A DNA stretch of 64,000 nucleotides, taken from Syntrophales bacterium. Its GTDB lineage: Bacteria > Desulfobacterota > Syntrophia > Syntrophales > UBA5619. The notes beneath the pieces were generated by a model. It was not told where the DNA came from, did not search any database, and was given only the letters and a program-made list of their open reading frames with translations. Location of the stretch: positions 62,001-126,000 of the forward strand of contig JALNYO010000007.1 of assembly GCA_023229765.1 (NCBI GenBank). Direction: 5' to 3'. Both the position numbers and the translations under genes were made by a program. Positions 50,601 to 60,015 of the stretch are shown here, piece by piece; the stretch's first letter is position 1; each line of letters opens with the position of its first letter.

Positions 50601-51455
50601 ATGGAAAACAGATGGACTTTTGTAGATAACCCGGCAAACCTTAAAATCGCCGAAAAAAAAATTACTGCCGCCGACATTGTCGCCGTCGATACGGAGTATG
50701 ACTCCTTCCGCTATTTTTTCGACAAATTATGCCTGCTTCAGGTTCAGACCGGCGCAGAAACCTGGCTCATCGACCAGATGGCCGGTCTCGATATGGCATT
50801 TCTGGGAAAAGTTTTGGACAATCCGGACGTTTTGAAGATCTTTCACGCCGGGGATAACGATATCCGAATTCTCAAACGCGATTACTCATTCTCCTTCCGC
50901 AACATTTTTGACACCCATCGCGCCGCCTCCCTGCTGGGGGTGCGTCAGCTTGCCCTTTCCCGTCTGCTGGAGAGCTATCTGGGCGTTACTCTTGAAAAAA
51001 AAATGCAACGCTCCCGGTGGGATCTACGGCCCTTGAGTATTGATCAATTGAATTACGCCGCGCTCGATACGGTTTATCTGCCTCCCCTTTATCTCAAACT
51101 GAAGGCGGAACTGGGCGAAAAAGGGCTGGAAAGAGAGGCGGAACGGGTTTTTGCCGGGGTAACTGAAGTCGTCTGGAGGCCAAGGGATATCGATCAGAGC
51201 GGTCACCGCAAGCTCCCCGGCTATCGGCAGCTTACCCCCGCCCAGAAGGAGAGGCTCCGGTTATTGTACAGTTGGCGCTTCGACAAGGCGCAAAAGACCG
51301 ATCGCGCCTGCTTCATGCTTTTGTCGGATCAGCAGCTTGTCTCCCTGGCCCGCGTTGACGAAGTCTCGGCGGCGAAAATAGTCGGGCCGGGGCTGCTCTC
51401 GTCAGCGGGTGCGCAACGCTTCGGTTCGGAGATAATTGATATCCTGATTCAGTAA
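50601..51455 (+). CDS. rnd: Ribonuclease D-family 3'-5' exonuclease
   Basis: These 284 residues have the DEDD exonuclease motifs: IVAVDTEYDSF near residue 29, IFHAGDNDIRILKRDY near 78 and RPLSIDQLNYAALDTVYLPPLY near 140 (ExoIII, with Tyr). The C-terminal HRDC-like domain follows (LTPAQKERLRLLYSWRFDKAQ). Typical RNase D is about 370 residues, so this is a short form with one HRDC. It trims tRNA 3' ends. Leader AT-rich, with a weak ribosome site (AAAGAAGAA). Confidence 0.9.
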   Translation: MENRWTFVDNPANLKIAEKKITAADIVAVDTEYDSFRYFFDKLCLLQVQTGAETWLIDQMAGLDMAFLGKVLDNPDVLKIFHAGDNDIRILKRDYSFSFRNIFDTHRAASLLGVRQLALSRLLESYLGVTLEKKMQRSRWDLRPLSIDQLNYAALDTVYLPPLYLKLKAELGEKGLEREAERVFAGVTEVVWRPRDIDQSGHRKLPGYRQLTPAQKERLRLLYSWRFDKAQKTDRACFMLLSDQQLVSLARVDEVSAAKIVGPGLLSSAGAQRFGSEIIDILIQ

Positions 51456-51527
51456 AAATACCTCTGCCAGATCTGCCTGGAATAGCATCCGGCCTCTCCG
51501 GCTGTTGGCAAAGCGTGCGCTGCGGCG

Positions 51528-52367
51528 CTACCGGCTTTCAGAGGACAGAAGAGAAGGCAGCGCCAGAGGCGCAAGCACGTCTCCCGGATAGATCACCTTT
51601 TCCAGGAAAAGACCGGAGGGCGGCGCTGTGTAGTGCGCCGGGAGATCGGAATGGCTATTCAGCAACTTCTCCACTTCAGCGGGGGAGATATTTCCCCGCC
51701 CCGCCTCGACCATAATCCCGACGACTCTCCGCACCATTTTCCACAAAAAATGGGAACCTACGATGCGAAAGACGATCATGTCCCCCCAACTGTTCAACTC
51801 CAGCCGCTCAATCTGCACCTCCGTCGAGAGATTTTTATCGATCCTTTTATCGGCGAATGAGGAAAAATCGTGGAATCCGTGGAATTTTTCCATTGTCGCC
51901 TGCACTTTTCCCATATCCAGCACATCTTTTACCCACCAGACATAACGCTTCATAAAGGCGGTGCGACGACCGGACAGCAGGTAGATATAACTTCTGGCCT
52001 GCGCCGTGTGCCGGGCGTGAAATTTGTCCGCGACCTCCTCGACCTTGAGAATGTTGATCGAGGCGGGGAGCAGTTCGTTCAGTTCGAAAAGCATCTTTTG
52101 CGGCGGAATCCGGCGCGGGGCTTCAAGGTGGGCAACCTGGGCCAGCGCGTGCACACCGGCATCGGTGCGTCCGGCCCCCTGAATCTCCACCCCCTGGCCG
52201 AAAAGTTGCGACGCTGCCTCGATCAGGGTTCCCTGCACGCTCCGGGCGTTTTTCTGCGTTTGCCAGCCGCGGTAGCCGGTTCCGTCATACTCCAGGGTAA
52301 GCTTGTACTTGCAGCAAAAAGACTGGCCCGTTCTTTTCGGGCGCGGCGACGCATTTTTCTCTTTCAT
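51528..52367 (-). CDS. truA: tRNA pseudouridine synthase A
   Basis: This 279-residue enzyme makes pseudouridine at positions 38-40 of tRNA. The catalytic Asp is in GAGRTDAGVHALAQVAHLEA near residue 64; YKLTLEYDGTGYRGWQTQKNARSVQGTLIEA and FLWKMVRRVVGIMVEAGRG are conserved. The start MKEKNASPR at 52367 has GAGGG 5 bases upstream; a 12-residue longer frame starts at 52403. Confidence 0.95.
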   Translation of the reverse strand: MKEKNASPRPKRTGQSFCCKYKLTLEYDGTGYRGWQTQKNARSVQGTLIEAASQLFGQGVEIQGAGRTDAGVHALAQVAHLEAPRRIPPQKMLFELNELLPASINILKVEEVADKFHARHTAQARSYIYLLSGRRTAFMKRYVWWVKDVLDMGKVQATMEKFHGFHDFSSFADKRIDKNLSTEVQIERLELNSWGDMIVFRIVGSHFLWKMVRRVVGIMVEAGRGNISPAEVEKLLNSHSDLPAHYTAPPSGLFLEKVIYPGDVLAPLALPSLLSSESR

Positions 52368-52421
52368 GTTGTCCCTCATCTTCCTTAATTGTTCGCCAAC
52401 CATTGCCTGATCTGGTGTTTT

Positions 52422-53849
52422 TTATTTCAGCGGCGGCACCGGCAACAGTTGCTGATTCTTCTCCCCGAGAAAGATCATCCCCTGCAGGCCAAACAGGATG
52501 TCGGCGTCGGGCAGGTCCCGGTCGGGAAGTTCCCTGCCGGGGTGAAGCGTCGTAATGACCGTTTTTCCCACGATAATCCGGCCCTTTACGCCATTGGCCC
52601 CTTTTGTTCCTACTTTCCAGAAATTGTGGAATATCATAGGTTTTCCCCGGTACGTTCCAATATACAGCATGATATGCCCCGGCGTCCAGAGCAACGTCCG
52701 CCAAGGGACGCCTTGCTGGGTGATGAGCGCCTCTTTTTTTTCAGGAGCAAGCCCAAGAAGCGACACGAACCTCCCGGCGCCGGCCTGGTCAATAGAGTTG
52801 CGCGGCAGCAGGATGCCGAAAGGGGCGAACAGGTCCCTGGTTGTTGCGGAACAGTCCCGCCTGCCCTGGAATCCCCCCCAGCCGTATTTTCCGCCGACGA
52901 GTTCGCCGGCAAGGCGCGCGACATTACGGGCGGTGAAAGGAAGCGGCTTTTCGGTCGCCGCGCCGGCCGGGATGCTTCCTTCGGATAACGAGGCCATGCC
53001 ATCGGCGCCTCTTTGCGGAATTCCGATGCGCATGTTTTCGCCATTGCCCCCGACTTTGGGGAAAACGGCCCCCAGCGGCGCGAAAAACAGGGTGCGCCCG
53101 CCGACTGAAACCGGCGTCTTGTCCCGCACGATGGTTACATAGGTTCCATTTTCCCAGGACGTCATAAAAGCGGGCGTCACGGGAGCGATCGCATCGGCCT
53201 GAACCCAGCCGACAAGGTGGTCGGTCTCCGCAAGAAACCATTTTTTATCCCGGCTGATTAACGTGATAAAAACAGGAGTCCCCGCCGGGATATAGGACTG
53301 CTGAAAGTTGTCGAATGAGTTTTTTATCCCCGGCGTCGAATAATTCGAATGGCGCTCTATGGTTGGAAGCATTCGGGAATCGGTTTGCCTTAACGTTATT
53401 GCAGGAAACAGCCCTTGCGGATAGCGTTCGACGGGAACATTTTTAATGATTGATCTTATCCAGTTTGGGCTGCGGAGCCGTCCGTCGCTTCCATAACCAG
53501 AATTATTTTCATATTTTCGCACCCCCCACATTGCCGTTTCCCGAGGATGGCGCGGTTGCTGACGACGCCACGGGTTAAAAAACGTAAGGTTTGCTTCCCT
53601 GTTCAGGCGCGCCTGCTCTTCCGGCGGCAGCAGCCATTGATCGGCGGTGGCGGCTTCTATGTAGGAAAGCGGATTCTGACTGAGGGCGGAAAGATCGCGG
53701 ATCGTTCGCTGCGCCAGAATGCTTGACGGCGCTGCCAGTTGCGCCAGCGTCAAAAGGAAAATCATCATGACTGAAGTGATTACAGGCAACGCGAAGAGAT
53801 GCAGGAGTCTCTTTATTTTAGCAGCCATTAAACAAGTTCGGAAAATCAT
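52422..53849 (-). CDS. SH3/NlpC-P60 family cell-wall hydrolase
   Basis: This 475-residue exported protein has a hydrophobic signal region near residues 14-40 (ending about SSILAQ). An N-terminal NlpC/P60-associated region follows, then two bacterial SH3-type segments (about 165-290) and a C-terminal NlpC/P60 cysteine peptidase. Its nucleophile Cys is in GGKYGWGGFQGRRDCSATTRD near residue 325 and its His is in WTPGHIMLYIGTYRG near 390. It likely cleaves peptidoglycan stem peptides in the periplasm. It lies 18 bases from truA's longer start on the same strand. Confidence 0.9.
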   Translation of the reverse strand: MIFRTCLMAAKIKRLLHLFALPVITSVMMIFLLTLAQLAAPSSILAQRTIRDLSALSQNPLSYIEAATADQWLLPPEEQARLNREANLTFFNPWRRQQPRHPRETAMWGVRKYENNSGYGSDGRLRSPNWIRSIIKNVPVERYPQGLFPAITLRQTDSRMLPTIERHSNYSTPGIKNSFDNFQQSYIPAGTPVFITLISRDKKWFLAETDHLVGWVQADAIAPVTPAFMTSWENGTYVTIVRDKTPVSVGGRTLFFAPLGAVFPKVGGNGENMRIGIPQRGADGMASLSEGSIPAGAATEKPLPFTARNVARLAGELVGGKYGWGGFQGRRDCSATTRDLFAPFGILLPRNSIDQAGAGRFVSLLGLAPEKKEALITQQGVPWRTLLWTPGHIMLYIGTYRGKPMIFHNFWKVGTKGANGVKGRIIVGKTVITTLHPGRELPDRDLPDADILFGLQGMIFLGEKNQQLLPVPPLK

Positions 53850-53972
53850 AGCGCGTCTTTAGCTTATTCCGGCATCTGCCGGTTTTGGGGTATCGTTAAA
53901 TTGCGTTGAGGCGCTTACGCGGCCTCTGAGGTCGTCTGTACGGCTCTGGTTTTCGCAGTTGGGAAGCGTGGC

Positions 53973-54311
53973 TCAAAACGTGAGTTGCGCCCAGTCATCC
54001 TTGATGAGATCGGAAATCACTGAACCGACATAAACTACATTCAAACCCGCGGCTTCGAGGGGGGCAACGATGTTCATCCGTTCGGCGCACCACCTGCATG
54101 CCAGCACCTCAACGCCGACATCCTGAATATCCTTGATCATTTTCTGAACCTCATAGTCGTAGGCGGCCAGTTTTTCCGAGGGGCCGAAGAAGATGACCTT
54201 TACTTCATCAAGCCACTTGCGCTTTGCGGCGTTCAGGGGATAGACCAAGCCGGCTTCGAGCGCTACTTCCCGGTTGTCGCTGGTTATGAGTGCAAACATT
54301 TTTGTTGCCAT
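53973..54311 (-). CDS. DsrE-family protein
   Basis: This 112-residue cytoplasmic protein of the DsrE/TusD fold has KMFALITSDNREVALEAGLVYP at the start and VKVIFFGPSEKLAAYD near residue 40. A CRWCAERM motif near 79 holds the cysteines that could carry sulfur. The function in this organism is unknown; such proteins take part in sulfur relay or metal/sulfide binding. AAGGAG precedes the ATG at 8 bases. Confidence 0.88.
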   Translation of the reverse strand: MATKMFALITSDNREVALEAGLVYPLNAAKRKWLDEVKVIFFGPSEKLAAYDYEVQKMIKDIQDVGVEVLACRWCAERMNIVAPLEAAGLNVVYVGSVISDLIKDDWAQLTF

Positions 54312-54525
54312 GAGGAGGCTCCTTTCTCGCTGTTTCTGTGACCCTATCAGAAAAAAGAGGCGTCAGCCACCATTTTAAATACAAGTCCCTTGACTCACAC
54401 CCTGTTTCATCGTATAGCCTCTCCCCAAGAGAAAAAGCCTTATCCATAAGCAGGATGCGCCCCTGATCGTCCCTTAAACGATGAACGGGCAAAAGCCTTT
54501 TTCTCCCAACTAACAAGGAGGTTTT

Positions 54526-54636
54526 ATGAGCAGACACAAAAAGATCAATCGGGAAAAAGAGATAGACAGAAAACGCAAACGCCGGAAGGAGAGTCTGAAG
54601 CTGCGGCTGAAAGAGGCAAAAGCGGGCAGCAAATAA
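54526..54636 (+). CDS. Small highly basic protein (36 residues)
   Basis: A 36-codon ORF with a perfect AAGGAGG 5-6 bases before the ATG encodes MSRHKKINREKEIDRKRKR followed by more Lys/Arg/Leu-rich helix, ending KAGSK. About half the residues are basic. Such tiny proteins often bind RNA or ribosomes, but no family is recognised with confidence. It sits alone between dsrE (divergent) and the TrmH-like gene (convergent). Confidence 0.65.
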   Translation: MSRHKKINREKEIDRKRKRRKESLKLRLKEAKAGSK

Positions 54637-54694
54637 GTCACGGCGGCGCAAGGTTGACCAGGCCCAGGAGAAAAATCAGGGATGCAGCAAAGCT

Positions 54695-55525
54695 TCAGTT
54701 TGTCTTTTGGTCAAAGTTGCCCCGGGCGCACTCGTACATCATGATCGCCCCCGCCTGGGGGAGGCTCAGTGACTCCCCCTCTCCCGCGCCGGAAATTTTC
54801 CATGCTTCGTTTGTCAGATTGAGGAGCGCCTCCGGCAGACCGTGACTCTCGCTGCCGAGGAGCAGCGCCGTTTTGCGGCCGCAGGGATGGGGGGCAACGC
54901 CCTGGCGGACATCGCTTCCGACAATCGAAAAGCGCCCCGATATATTTGCGATAACCTCTTCGAAATCAGCACCTTCAATAATATTTAGCTGGAAGATGCT
55001 TCCCATCGAGGCGCGTACGACCTTCGGGTTGAAAACCTCGCAGGAATTTCGGCTGAGAATGATTGTGGAGAAGCCGAACCAGCAGGCGGTGCGGAAAAGC
55101 GCCCCCAGATTGTTGGGGTTGCTCACCTGATAAAGCAGCAGAAGCGGCCCGGGGACTTTTTCCAGCACTTCGGCAAGGTGTGACTCCGCGGCAGTGCCGT
55201 CTGCTGGAAGCGACCCCGGCACTGCGGCTATCGCCATCACCCCTTCCGGCGACTTGTCCTGGCTGAGCGTCCCCCATTCACGCTTCGTCAGTCCGTAAAC
55301 AGGCGTCCCGTCCGGAATCCCGGCGAAAATATCCGGATAAAGGCCTCCGGCAATTTCCCCGCAAATCAGAATCCCGTTTACCGGCCTTTCGCTCTTCAGC
55401 AGTTCCCCGACGATCTTCTCGCCCTCGGCCAGAAAAGCCCTTTCCTGACGACGATATTTCTCCAGAGTCAGCTTTTTCCAGCCCCTCAGTTGCGCTTGAG
55501 ACGGCCTGGGTATGCCTGCTTGCAT
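54695..55525 (-). CDS. TrmH/SpoU-family RNA 2'-O-methyltransferase
   Basis: These 276 residues have an N-terminal substrate-binding region (KLTLEKYRRQERAFLAEGEKIVGELL) and a C-terminal SPOUT knot with the three motifs: LLYQVSNPNNLGALFRTACWFGFSTIILS near residue 133, ALLLGSESHGLPEALLNL near 220 and SLSLPQAGAIMMYECAR near 250. It methylates rRNA or tRNA ribose using SAM; the exact target is unknown. GAAGGAAC precedes the ATG. Confidence 0.93.
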   Translation of the reverse strand: MQAGIPRPSQAQLRGWKKLTLEKYRRQERAFLAEGEKIVGELLKSERPVNGILICGEIAGGLYPDIFAGIPDGTPVYGLTKREWGTLSQDKSPEGVMAIAAVPGSLPADGTAAESHLAEVLEKVPGPLLLLYQVSNPNNLGALFRTACWFGFSTIILSRNSCEVFNPKVVRASMGSIFQLNIIEGADFEEVIANISGRFSIVGSDVRQGVAPHPCGRKTALLLGSESHGLPEALLNLTNEAWKISGAGEGESLSLPQAGAIMMYECARGNFDQKTN

Positions 55526-55638
55526 GCTTCGTTCCTTCTTTTCTTCATTGAATTGCCAATCACTTTGAGCTCATCCGTAATCATCCGGCAACGATGTCTC
55601 AATCACCACCCTTTGCCCGACAAAAATTTATCCCTGTT

Positions 55639-56766
55639 TTATTTTTTCTCAAATATTTTGAGATACCGGCCATAACCCGCTTTTTCCATATCCTCTTTGG
55701 GGATAAAGCGCAACGCCGCAGAGTTTATGCAGTAGCGAATTCCCGTGGGCTGAGGGCCGTCGGAAAAGAGGTGACCGAGGTGGGAATCCCCATTTTTACT
55801 CCTGACTTCGGTGCGCTGCATGGAAAATCTGCCGTCATTTTTTTCCGTTATGCTGCCGGGCTCCAGCGACCGGTTAAAGCTTGGCCATCCCGTCCCCGAG
55901 TCGAATTTGTCGAGCGAAGAAAAGAGCGGCTCCCCCGAGACAATATCCACATAAATGCCCGCCTTTTTGTTGTTCCAGTATTCGTTGCGAAAAGACGGCT
56001 CCGTGCCGTTGTTCTGAGTTACATCGTACTGCAGGGGCGTCAGCTTTTTCTTCAACAGCTCCCTATCCGCTTTTTGACCGGCGGGAGCAGCCGCATAATT
56101 GATGCCTGTATCAGCTCTCCCCCACACCTTTTTCAGGAACTGATCGCGGCCTGAACCCAACCGGTAATTATCATACCGCAAGGGGTTAATTTTGCAGTAA
56201 TTCTGATGGTAGTCCTCCGCTTCATAAAAGCGCTCAAATTTTTTGATCTCCGTTACAATGGGTGATTTAAAACGGCCCGCTTTCTGCAGCTCTTCTTTAG
56301 ACTGCAACGCGCTTTGCCGCTGTTTATCATCGTGATAGAAAATCGCGCTTGCATACTGGGAACCGCGATCGACAAACTGTCCGCCGGCATCGGTCGGATC
56401 AATATGACTCCAGAAGACATCAAGAAGCTGCGCGAATGTAACCCTTGCCGGGTCATACCGCACCTGAACGGCTTCGACATGACCGGTTCTCCCGGAAGAT
56501 ACCTCTTGATAAGAGGGATTTTCCGCCTTTCCCCCCGTATAACCGGATACTGCGCCGAGCACCCCGGGTATTTTTTCGAAATCTGCTTCCACACACCAGA
56601 AACATCCCCCCGCAAAGGTAGCTGTTTCGACAACTTCAGAACTTTTCTGCATATTTTTTGCGCCCTCCCGGCTTTCTCCTGCCGGTTTTTGGACATTAAC
56701 CTCCGGTTGATTGCACCCCAGCACCATACCAAATAAAAGCAGGCAAATGAACCGCTTTTTCATCAT
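55639..56766 (-). CDS. msrAB: Bifunctional methionine sulfoxide reductase MsrA-MsrB lipoprotein
   Basis: These 375 residues form two reductases. A lipoprotein signal with lipobox VLGC (Cys about residue 18) leads to MsrA (about 45-205, catalytic GGCFWCVEADFEKIPGVLG, then YHQNYCKINP) and then MsrB (about 230-370: TGWPSFNRSLEPGS, GHLFSDGPQPTGIRYCINSAALRFIP). It would repair oxidised methionine in the envelope. The linker after the lipobox, P-E-V-N-V-Q-K-P, matches the 21-bp repeat at about 17 of 21 bases in the same register as in nrdR. AAAGGAG precedes the ATG. Confidence 0.96.
   Translation of the reverse strand: MMKKRFICLLLFGMVLGCNQPEVNVQKPAGESREGAKNMQKSSEVVETATFAGGCFWCVEADFEKIPGVLGAVSGYTGGKAENPSYQEVSSGRTGHVEAVQVRYDPARVTFAQLLDVFWSHIDPTDAGGQFVDRGSQYASAIFYHDDKQRQSALQSKEELQKAGRFKSPIVTEIKKFERFYEAEDYHQNYCKINPLRYDNYRLGSGRDQFLKKVWGRADTGINYAAAPAGQKADRELLKKKLTPLQYDVTQNNGTEPSFRNEYWNNKKAGIYVDIVSGEPLFSSLDKFDSGTGWPSFNRSLEPGSITEKNDGRFSMQRTEVRSKNGDSHLGHLFSDGPQPTGIRYCINSAALRFIPKEDMEKAGYGRYLKIFEKK
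56686..56706. repeat. Degenerate 21-bp repeat unit inside msrAB
   Basis: Read on the minus strand, the segment matches the left unit of the 13.8 kb element at about 17 of 21 positions and encodes P-E-V-N-V-Q-K, in the same codon register as the nrdR copies. Chance similarity is not excluded for one copy. Confidence 0.45.
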
Positions 56767-56810
56767 TTATCTCCTTTCCCGACTGGCGTGGGATGCAGCC
56801 CTCTGTAAAC

Positions 56811-57578
56811 TTATTCATTGCGCCACTGCGGTTTTCTCTTTTCGAGAAAGGCGACAAGGCCCTCCTGGGCATCCGCCGTCTTCAGGAGTTCCTGCAGATA
56901 GATAGCTTCGATGGTTTGCAAAGAGGGTTCCAGTGGGTCCATAAGCCCTGCTTTAACCGCCTTTTTTGTCAAGCGGAGCACCTCGGCGCTCAGCCTCAGA
57001 TAGGGCTTCAAAAAGGCCGCGGTTGCCGTTTCCAGCCCGTCTCGCCCCACCACCTGGTTGATCAGCCCCAGATCCCTGGCCTCCCCGGCCGAGATGGTTT
57101 TTCCGGAGAGGATCAGCTCCATCGCTGCCTTCTGCCCGATGATGCGCGGCATGATCTGGGCGGCAATCGGGGGAAAGACCCCGACCTGGATCTCCGGCTG
57201 GCCGAACTTGGCATCATCCGCGGCAATAACCAGATCACAGAAGATGGCCATCTCGCAGCCGCCTCCCAGACAGGAGCCGTAAACCGAGGCCACGGTTGGA
57301 ACGTCAATTTTCTCCATCCGGCGGAACATGCCGTGAAAGGCGTCGATCATCTTCGGCGCCAGATCGCCCATGTGTTCCCCTACATCCACTCCGGCGGAAA
57401 AGCATTTGCCTTTTGCCTGGAACAGAACTACCTTCAAATCCTTCTGGCCTCTCCATGAATCCAGCACTTCATTTATTTCCTTCATCATGGCGATATTCAG
57501 GACGTTCACCGGTGGCCGATTGAGGGTTATGCTCCCAAGGCCATCCTGGAGAACCGCTTCAATGTACTCGTAGTTCAT
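56811..57578 (-). CDS. dch: Cyclohexa-1,5-diene-1-carbonyl-CoA hydratase
   Basis: This 255-residue crotonase-fold enzyme hydrates the dienoyl-CoA made by benzoyl-CoA reductase to 6-hydroxycyclohex-1-ene-1-carbonyl-CoA. Features: SITLNRPPVNVLNIAMMKEI, CFSAGVDVGEHM near residue 60 (oxyanion hole), GSCLGGGCEMAIFCDLVIA near 100 and FGQPEIQVGVFPP near 126. The Dch assignment rests on these together with the adjacent bamA and had genes. It is downstream of bamA but separated by a strong terminator, so it may be weakly read through or have its own promoter. Confidence 0.88.
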   Translation of the reverse strand: MNYEYIEAVLQDGLGSITLNRPPVNVLNIAMMKEINEVLDSWRGQKDLKVVLFQAKGKCFSAGVDVGEHMGDLAPKMIDAFHGMFRRMEKIDVPTVASVYGSCLGGGCEMAIFCDLVIAADDAKFGQPEIQVGVFPPIAAQIMPRIIGQKAAMELILSGKTISAGEARDLGLINQVVGRDGLETATAAFLKPYLRLSAEVLRLTKKAVKAGLMDPLEPSLQTIEAIYLQELLKTADAQEGLVAFLEKRKPQWRNE

Positions 57579-57597
57579 GATCTTCTCGCTCCTTTTT

Positions 57598-57653
57598 CGA
57601 TAAAAAAGAGGCAGGCAGGTCTCTTTTGTGGGGAGGGGGCTTGCCTGCCTCTT
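57598..57653 (-). terminator. Strong intrinsic terminator between bamA and dch
   Basis: AAGAGGCAGGCA (57606-57617) and TGCCTGCCTCTT (57642-57653) form a perfect 12-bp stem. On the minus strand it is followed by TTTTTT. It would stop transcripts from had-bamA before dch. Confidence 0.85.
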
Positions 57654-57689
57654 CGCTGTTCATCTGCATATCTTAAATCTTCAATGCCC

Positions 57690-58835
57690 TTATTTGATAG
57701 GCTTCCCGAGAACTTCCGAGAATGTTTCCATATCCCACGCCTTGCCTTCGACGATATCCTGACGGAACTTGATGAAATCAATGGTATCCTTGCCGGTGAT
57801 CTTCTTCGAGTTGAAGGCCCCGAAGCCGAGGAAGGCCTCGCCGCCCATGTTGGCAGCCAGCCAGTGGCGATGGGCATTTTTCATGGTATCCCAGAAGAAT
57901 TTTTTCTTCTGGCGAACGCTGTCAATCGACTCCATCAAGCAGCCGGGGAACAAATTGGCGAACGTCCAGACCATCTTGTCAACCTCCTTATCGAGGAGTT
58001 CGAAATCGGCATTGGGCTGATGCAGTTTGACAAATTCACGGGCAGCCTTGGCCTCTTCGCCGGTCTTGTTTTCGCCGTAAACGATCTCGCCGTCCTGAAC
58101 GTAAACATCCGTGATGATCTGGGGATTGCGCACCCATTTCCCCTCCACCTTCAGTACGGGAACAATCTTGCTGATCAGATTCTTCGCCTTCATCTTGTAG
58201 GCCGACCACATCTCACAGGAGACGCAGTTCCACATGGCGTCTTCGATGCCGAGGTACCAGGGCAGAAAGTCCGAGGCGCCGCCGACCGGGGCGGAGCCAT
58301 GTCGCGGACCCGCCTGACCGTAGATCGCCAGATCCGAGGATACGGCAAGGTCGCACGCCATGCCGATCTCCTGACCTCCGGCCACCCGCATGCCGTTCAC
58401 CCGGCAGATAACCGGCTTCTTGCAGAAGAGGATGGAATCAACCATGTGGTTGAAGAGTTCCATGTACTGCCCGTACTCGTCGGGCCTCATGCTGTAATAC
58501 TCGCTATACTCCTTGGTGTTGCCGCCAGTGCAAAACGCGTAAGGGCCCGTGCCCGTGAAGACCACAGCCACAACGCTTCTGTCTAACGACGCATTTTCAA
58601 AACCGGCAATAACCCCTTTGACCATTTCTGTCGTGTAGGAATTGAACTGTTTGGGGTTGTTGAGGCGAATCCACGCGGTAAAGAGGCCATCGACGACCTT
58701 CCCCGTGGGATCGGTAAGGGGCCTTTTCTCATAGACCGTACAGGGCGCTTCCGTTCCCCAATGCTTGTCCGTATGCAACGCGTGATCCTTGATGCCGTCT
58801 TCCCGCGGCAGCCATTCCAAACCCTTTAATGTCAT
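57690..58835 (-). CDS. bamA: 6-oxocyclohex-1-ene-1-carbonyl-CoA hydrolase (BamA/Oah)
   Basis: This 381-residue crotonase-family enzyme adds water to and cleaves the ring of 6-oxocyclohexenecarbonyl-CoA to a 3-hydroxypimelyl-CoA product. Diagnostic sections: TDKHWGTEAPCTVYEKRP near residue 22, WIRLNNPKQFNSYTTEMVKG, FCTGGNTKEYSEYYSMRPDEYGQYM near 103 and AIYGQAGPRHGSAPVGGASDFLPWYLG near 170. It is widely used as the marker gene for anaerobic aromatic degradation. AAGAAGGAGAG precedes the ATG. had lies 73 bases upstream. Confidence 0.96.
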   Translation of the reverse strand: MTLKGLEWLPREDGIKDHALHTDKHWGTEAPCTVYEKRPLTDPTGKVVDGLFTAWIRLNNPKQFNSYTTEMVKGVIAGFENASLDRSVVAVVFTGTGPYAFCTGGNTKEYSEYYSMRPDEYGQYMELFNHMVDSILFCKKPVICRVNGMRVAGGQEIGMACDLAVSSDLAIYGQAGPRHGSAPVGGASDFLPWYLGIEDAMWNCVSCEMWSAYKMKAKNLISKIVPVLKVEGKWVRNPQIITDVYVQDGEIVYGENKTGEEAKAAREFVKLHQPNADFELLDKEVDKMVWTFANLFPGCLMESIDSVRQKKKFFWDTMKNAHRHWLAANMGGEAFLGFGAFNSKKITGKDTIDFIKFRQDIVEGKAWDMETFSEVLGKPIK

Positions 58836-58908
58836 AGCGTCTCTCCTTCTTGTTTAAATTTATCGTCTCTCTTCAGTCCTTTTTCGCGAAAGCCCGTCCC
58901 TGCCGATT

Positions 58909-60015
58909 TCAGAAATCGGGGGTCAGCACAATCCGTTTCATCGGCGGCGTCTTATGATTCTCGGCAAATGTCTGCTCGATTGCGCTCATCGGCCGCGTCT
59001 CGACAAACTCCTCGATATTGACCTTTCCGCTCAGGATCATGTCCAGAACGATCGGGTAATACTCAGGCAGACATCCCCAGGTTCCAATAATCTCTGCGTC
59101 AAAGGCCATAAGCCGGCTGATGTTGTATTCCACCGAGCTTACGCCGTATCCCACTACCAACAATTTCCCCGTAAAGCTCAAGAGGGCCAGCGCGATTTCC
59201 TGTCCTGCCTTGGCGCCTGTCACCTCGAAGATCTTCCAGCCGGTGTTGGGAAGACCGTTTGCCTTGCAGAGTCCCCGGTACTCTTTGACGATGGCGCCGG
59301 TGTCCTTGCCCGTTGTGTTGATGACAAAGTCCGCTCCGAATTTCAGCGCCTTATCCAGTTTTTCCTGATTGCGGGCGATGCCGATGACCGTCTTGGCGCC
59401 CAGGGCCTTGGCGACCTGCCCCACATACTGCCCTACTCCCCCGGTGATGCCGAGCACTATAACATTGTCGCCCGGCTGCAGGTCGGCCCTTTTGGCGGCC
59501 TGATAGGGCGTGGTGGCGGCATCGGCCACAACGGCAAGATGGGACAACGGAATGTTCCCCCGGTTCTTTACCTCGCACAGATCAACGCTGGGCACAGGGA
59601 TGTGACTGGAAAAGCCTCCATACAGGCCGATGCTGTTTCCCGGCATCTTCTGATCCAGGCACCGATTCCCCCGCCCCGTTTTACAGAGGTAGCATTGCCG
59701 GCAGGGCATAACCGCCGGGATAATAACCTCTTTTCCGATCCATTTGGCATCCCCGGCAACAACTGTTCCCGAGATCTCGTGCCCCAGGGTTAACGGCGGT
59801 TTGGAGACAGTGGGAACGCCATCATAGAAATATCCCAAGTCCGTGTGACACACCCCGCAGCCAGCTACCTCTACCAGCACCTCCCCTGGGCTCAGCTCCG
59901 GAACCGGAATTTCCGTCTTCTGCAGTTTGCCAGGCGTGGTCTCTTTGGTTTCCCTGTTGAAGACGGTCGGCTGAACCATCTGCCAAGTCTTTATCTTATC
60001 GGGTACTCCTGCCAT
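58909..60015 (-). CDS. had: 6-hydroxycyclohex-1-ene-1-carbonyl-CoA dehydrogenase
   Basis: This 368-residue zinc-dependent alcohol dehydrogenase family enzyme probably oxidises the hydroxy product of Dch with NAD+. Catalytic zinc ligands are in GCGVCHTDLGYFYDG near residue 52 and LGHEISGTV near 77; the structural zinc site is CRQCYLCKTGRGNRC near 105; the nucleotide fold is VIVLGITGGVGQYVGQVAKALGA near 195. Together with BamA and Dch it completes the lower part of the benzoyl-CoA pathway. AAGGAGGAG precedes the ATG. Confidence 0.93.
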   Translation of the reverse strand: MAGVPDKIKTWQMVQPTVFNRETKETTPGKLQKTEIPVPELSPGEVLVEVAGCGVCHTDLGYFYDGVPTVSKPPLTLGHEISGTVVAGDAKWIGKEVIIPAVMPCRQCYLCKTGRGNRCLDQKMPGNSIGLYGGFSSHIPVPSVDLCEVKNRGNIPLSHLAVVADAATTPYQAAKRADLQPGDNVIVLGITGGVGQYVGQVAKALGAKTVIGIARNQEKLDKALKFGADFVINTTGKDTGAIVKEYRGLCKANGLPNTGWKIFEVTGAKAGQEIALALLSFTGKLLVVGYGVSSVEYNISRLMAFDAEIIGTWGCLPEYYPIVLDMILSGKVNIEEFVETRPMSAIEQTFAENHKTPPMKRIVLTPDF

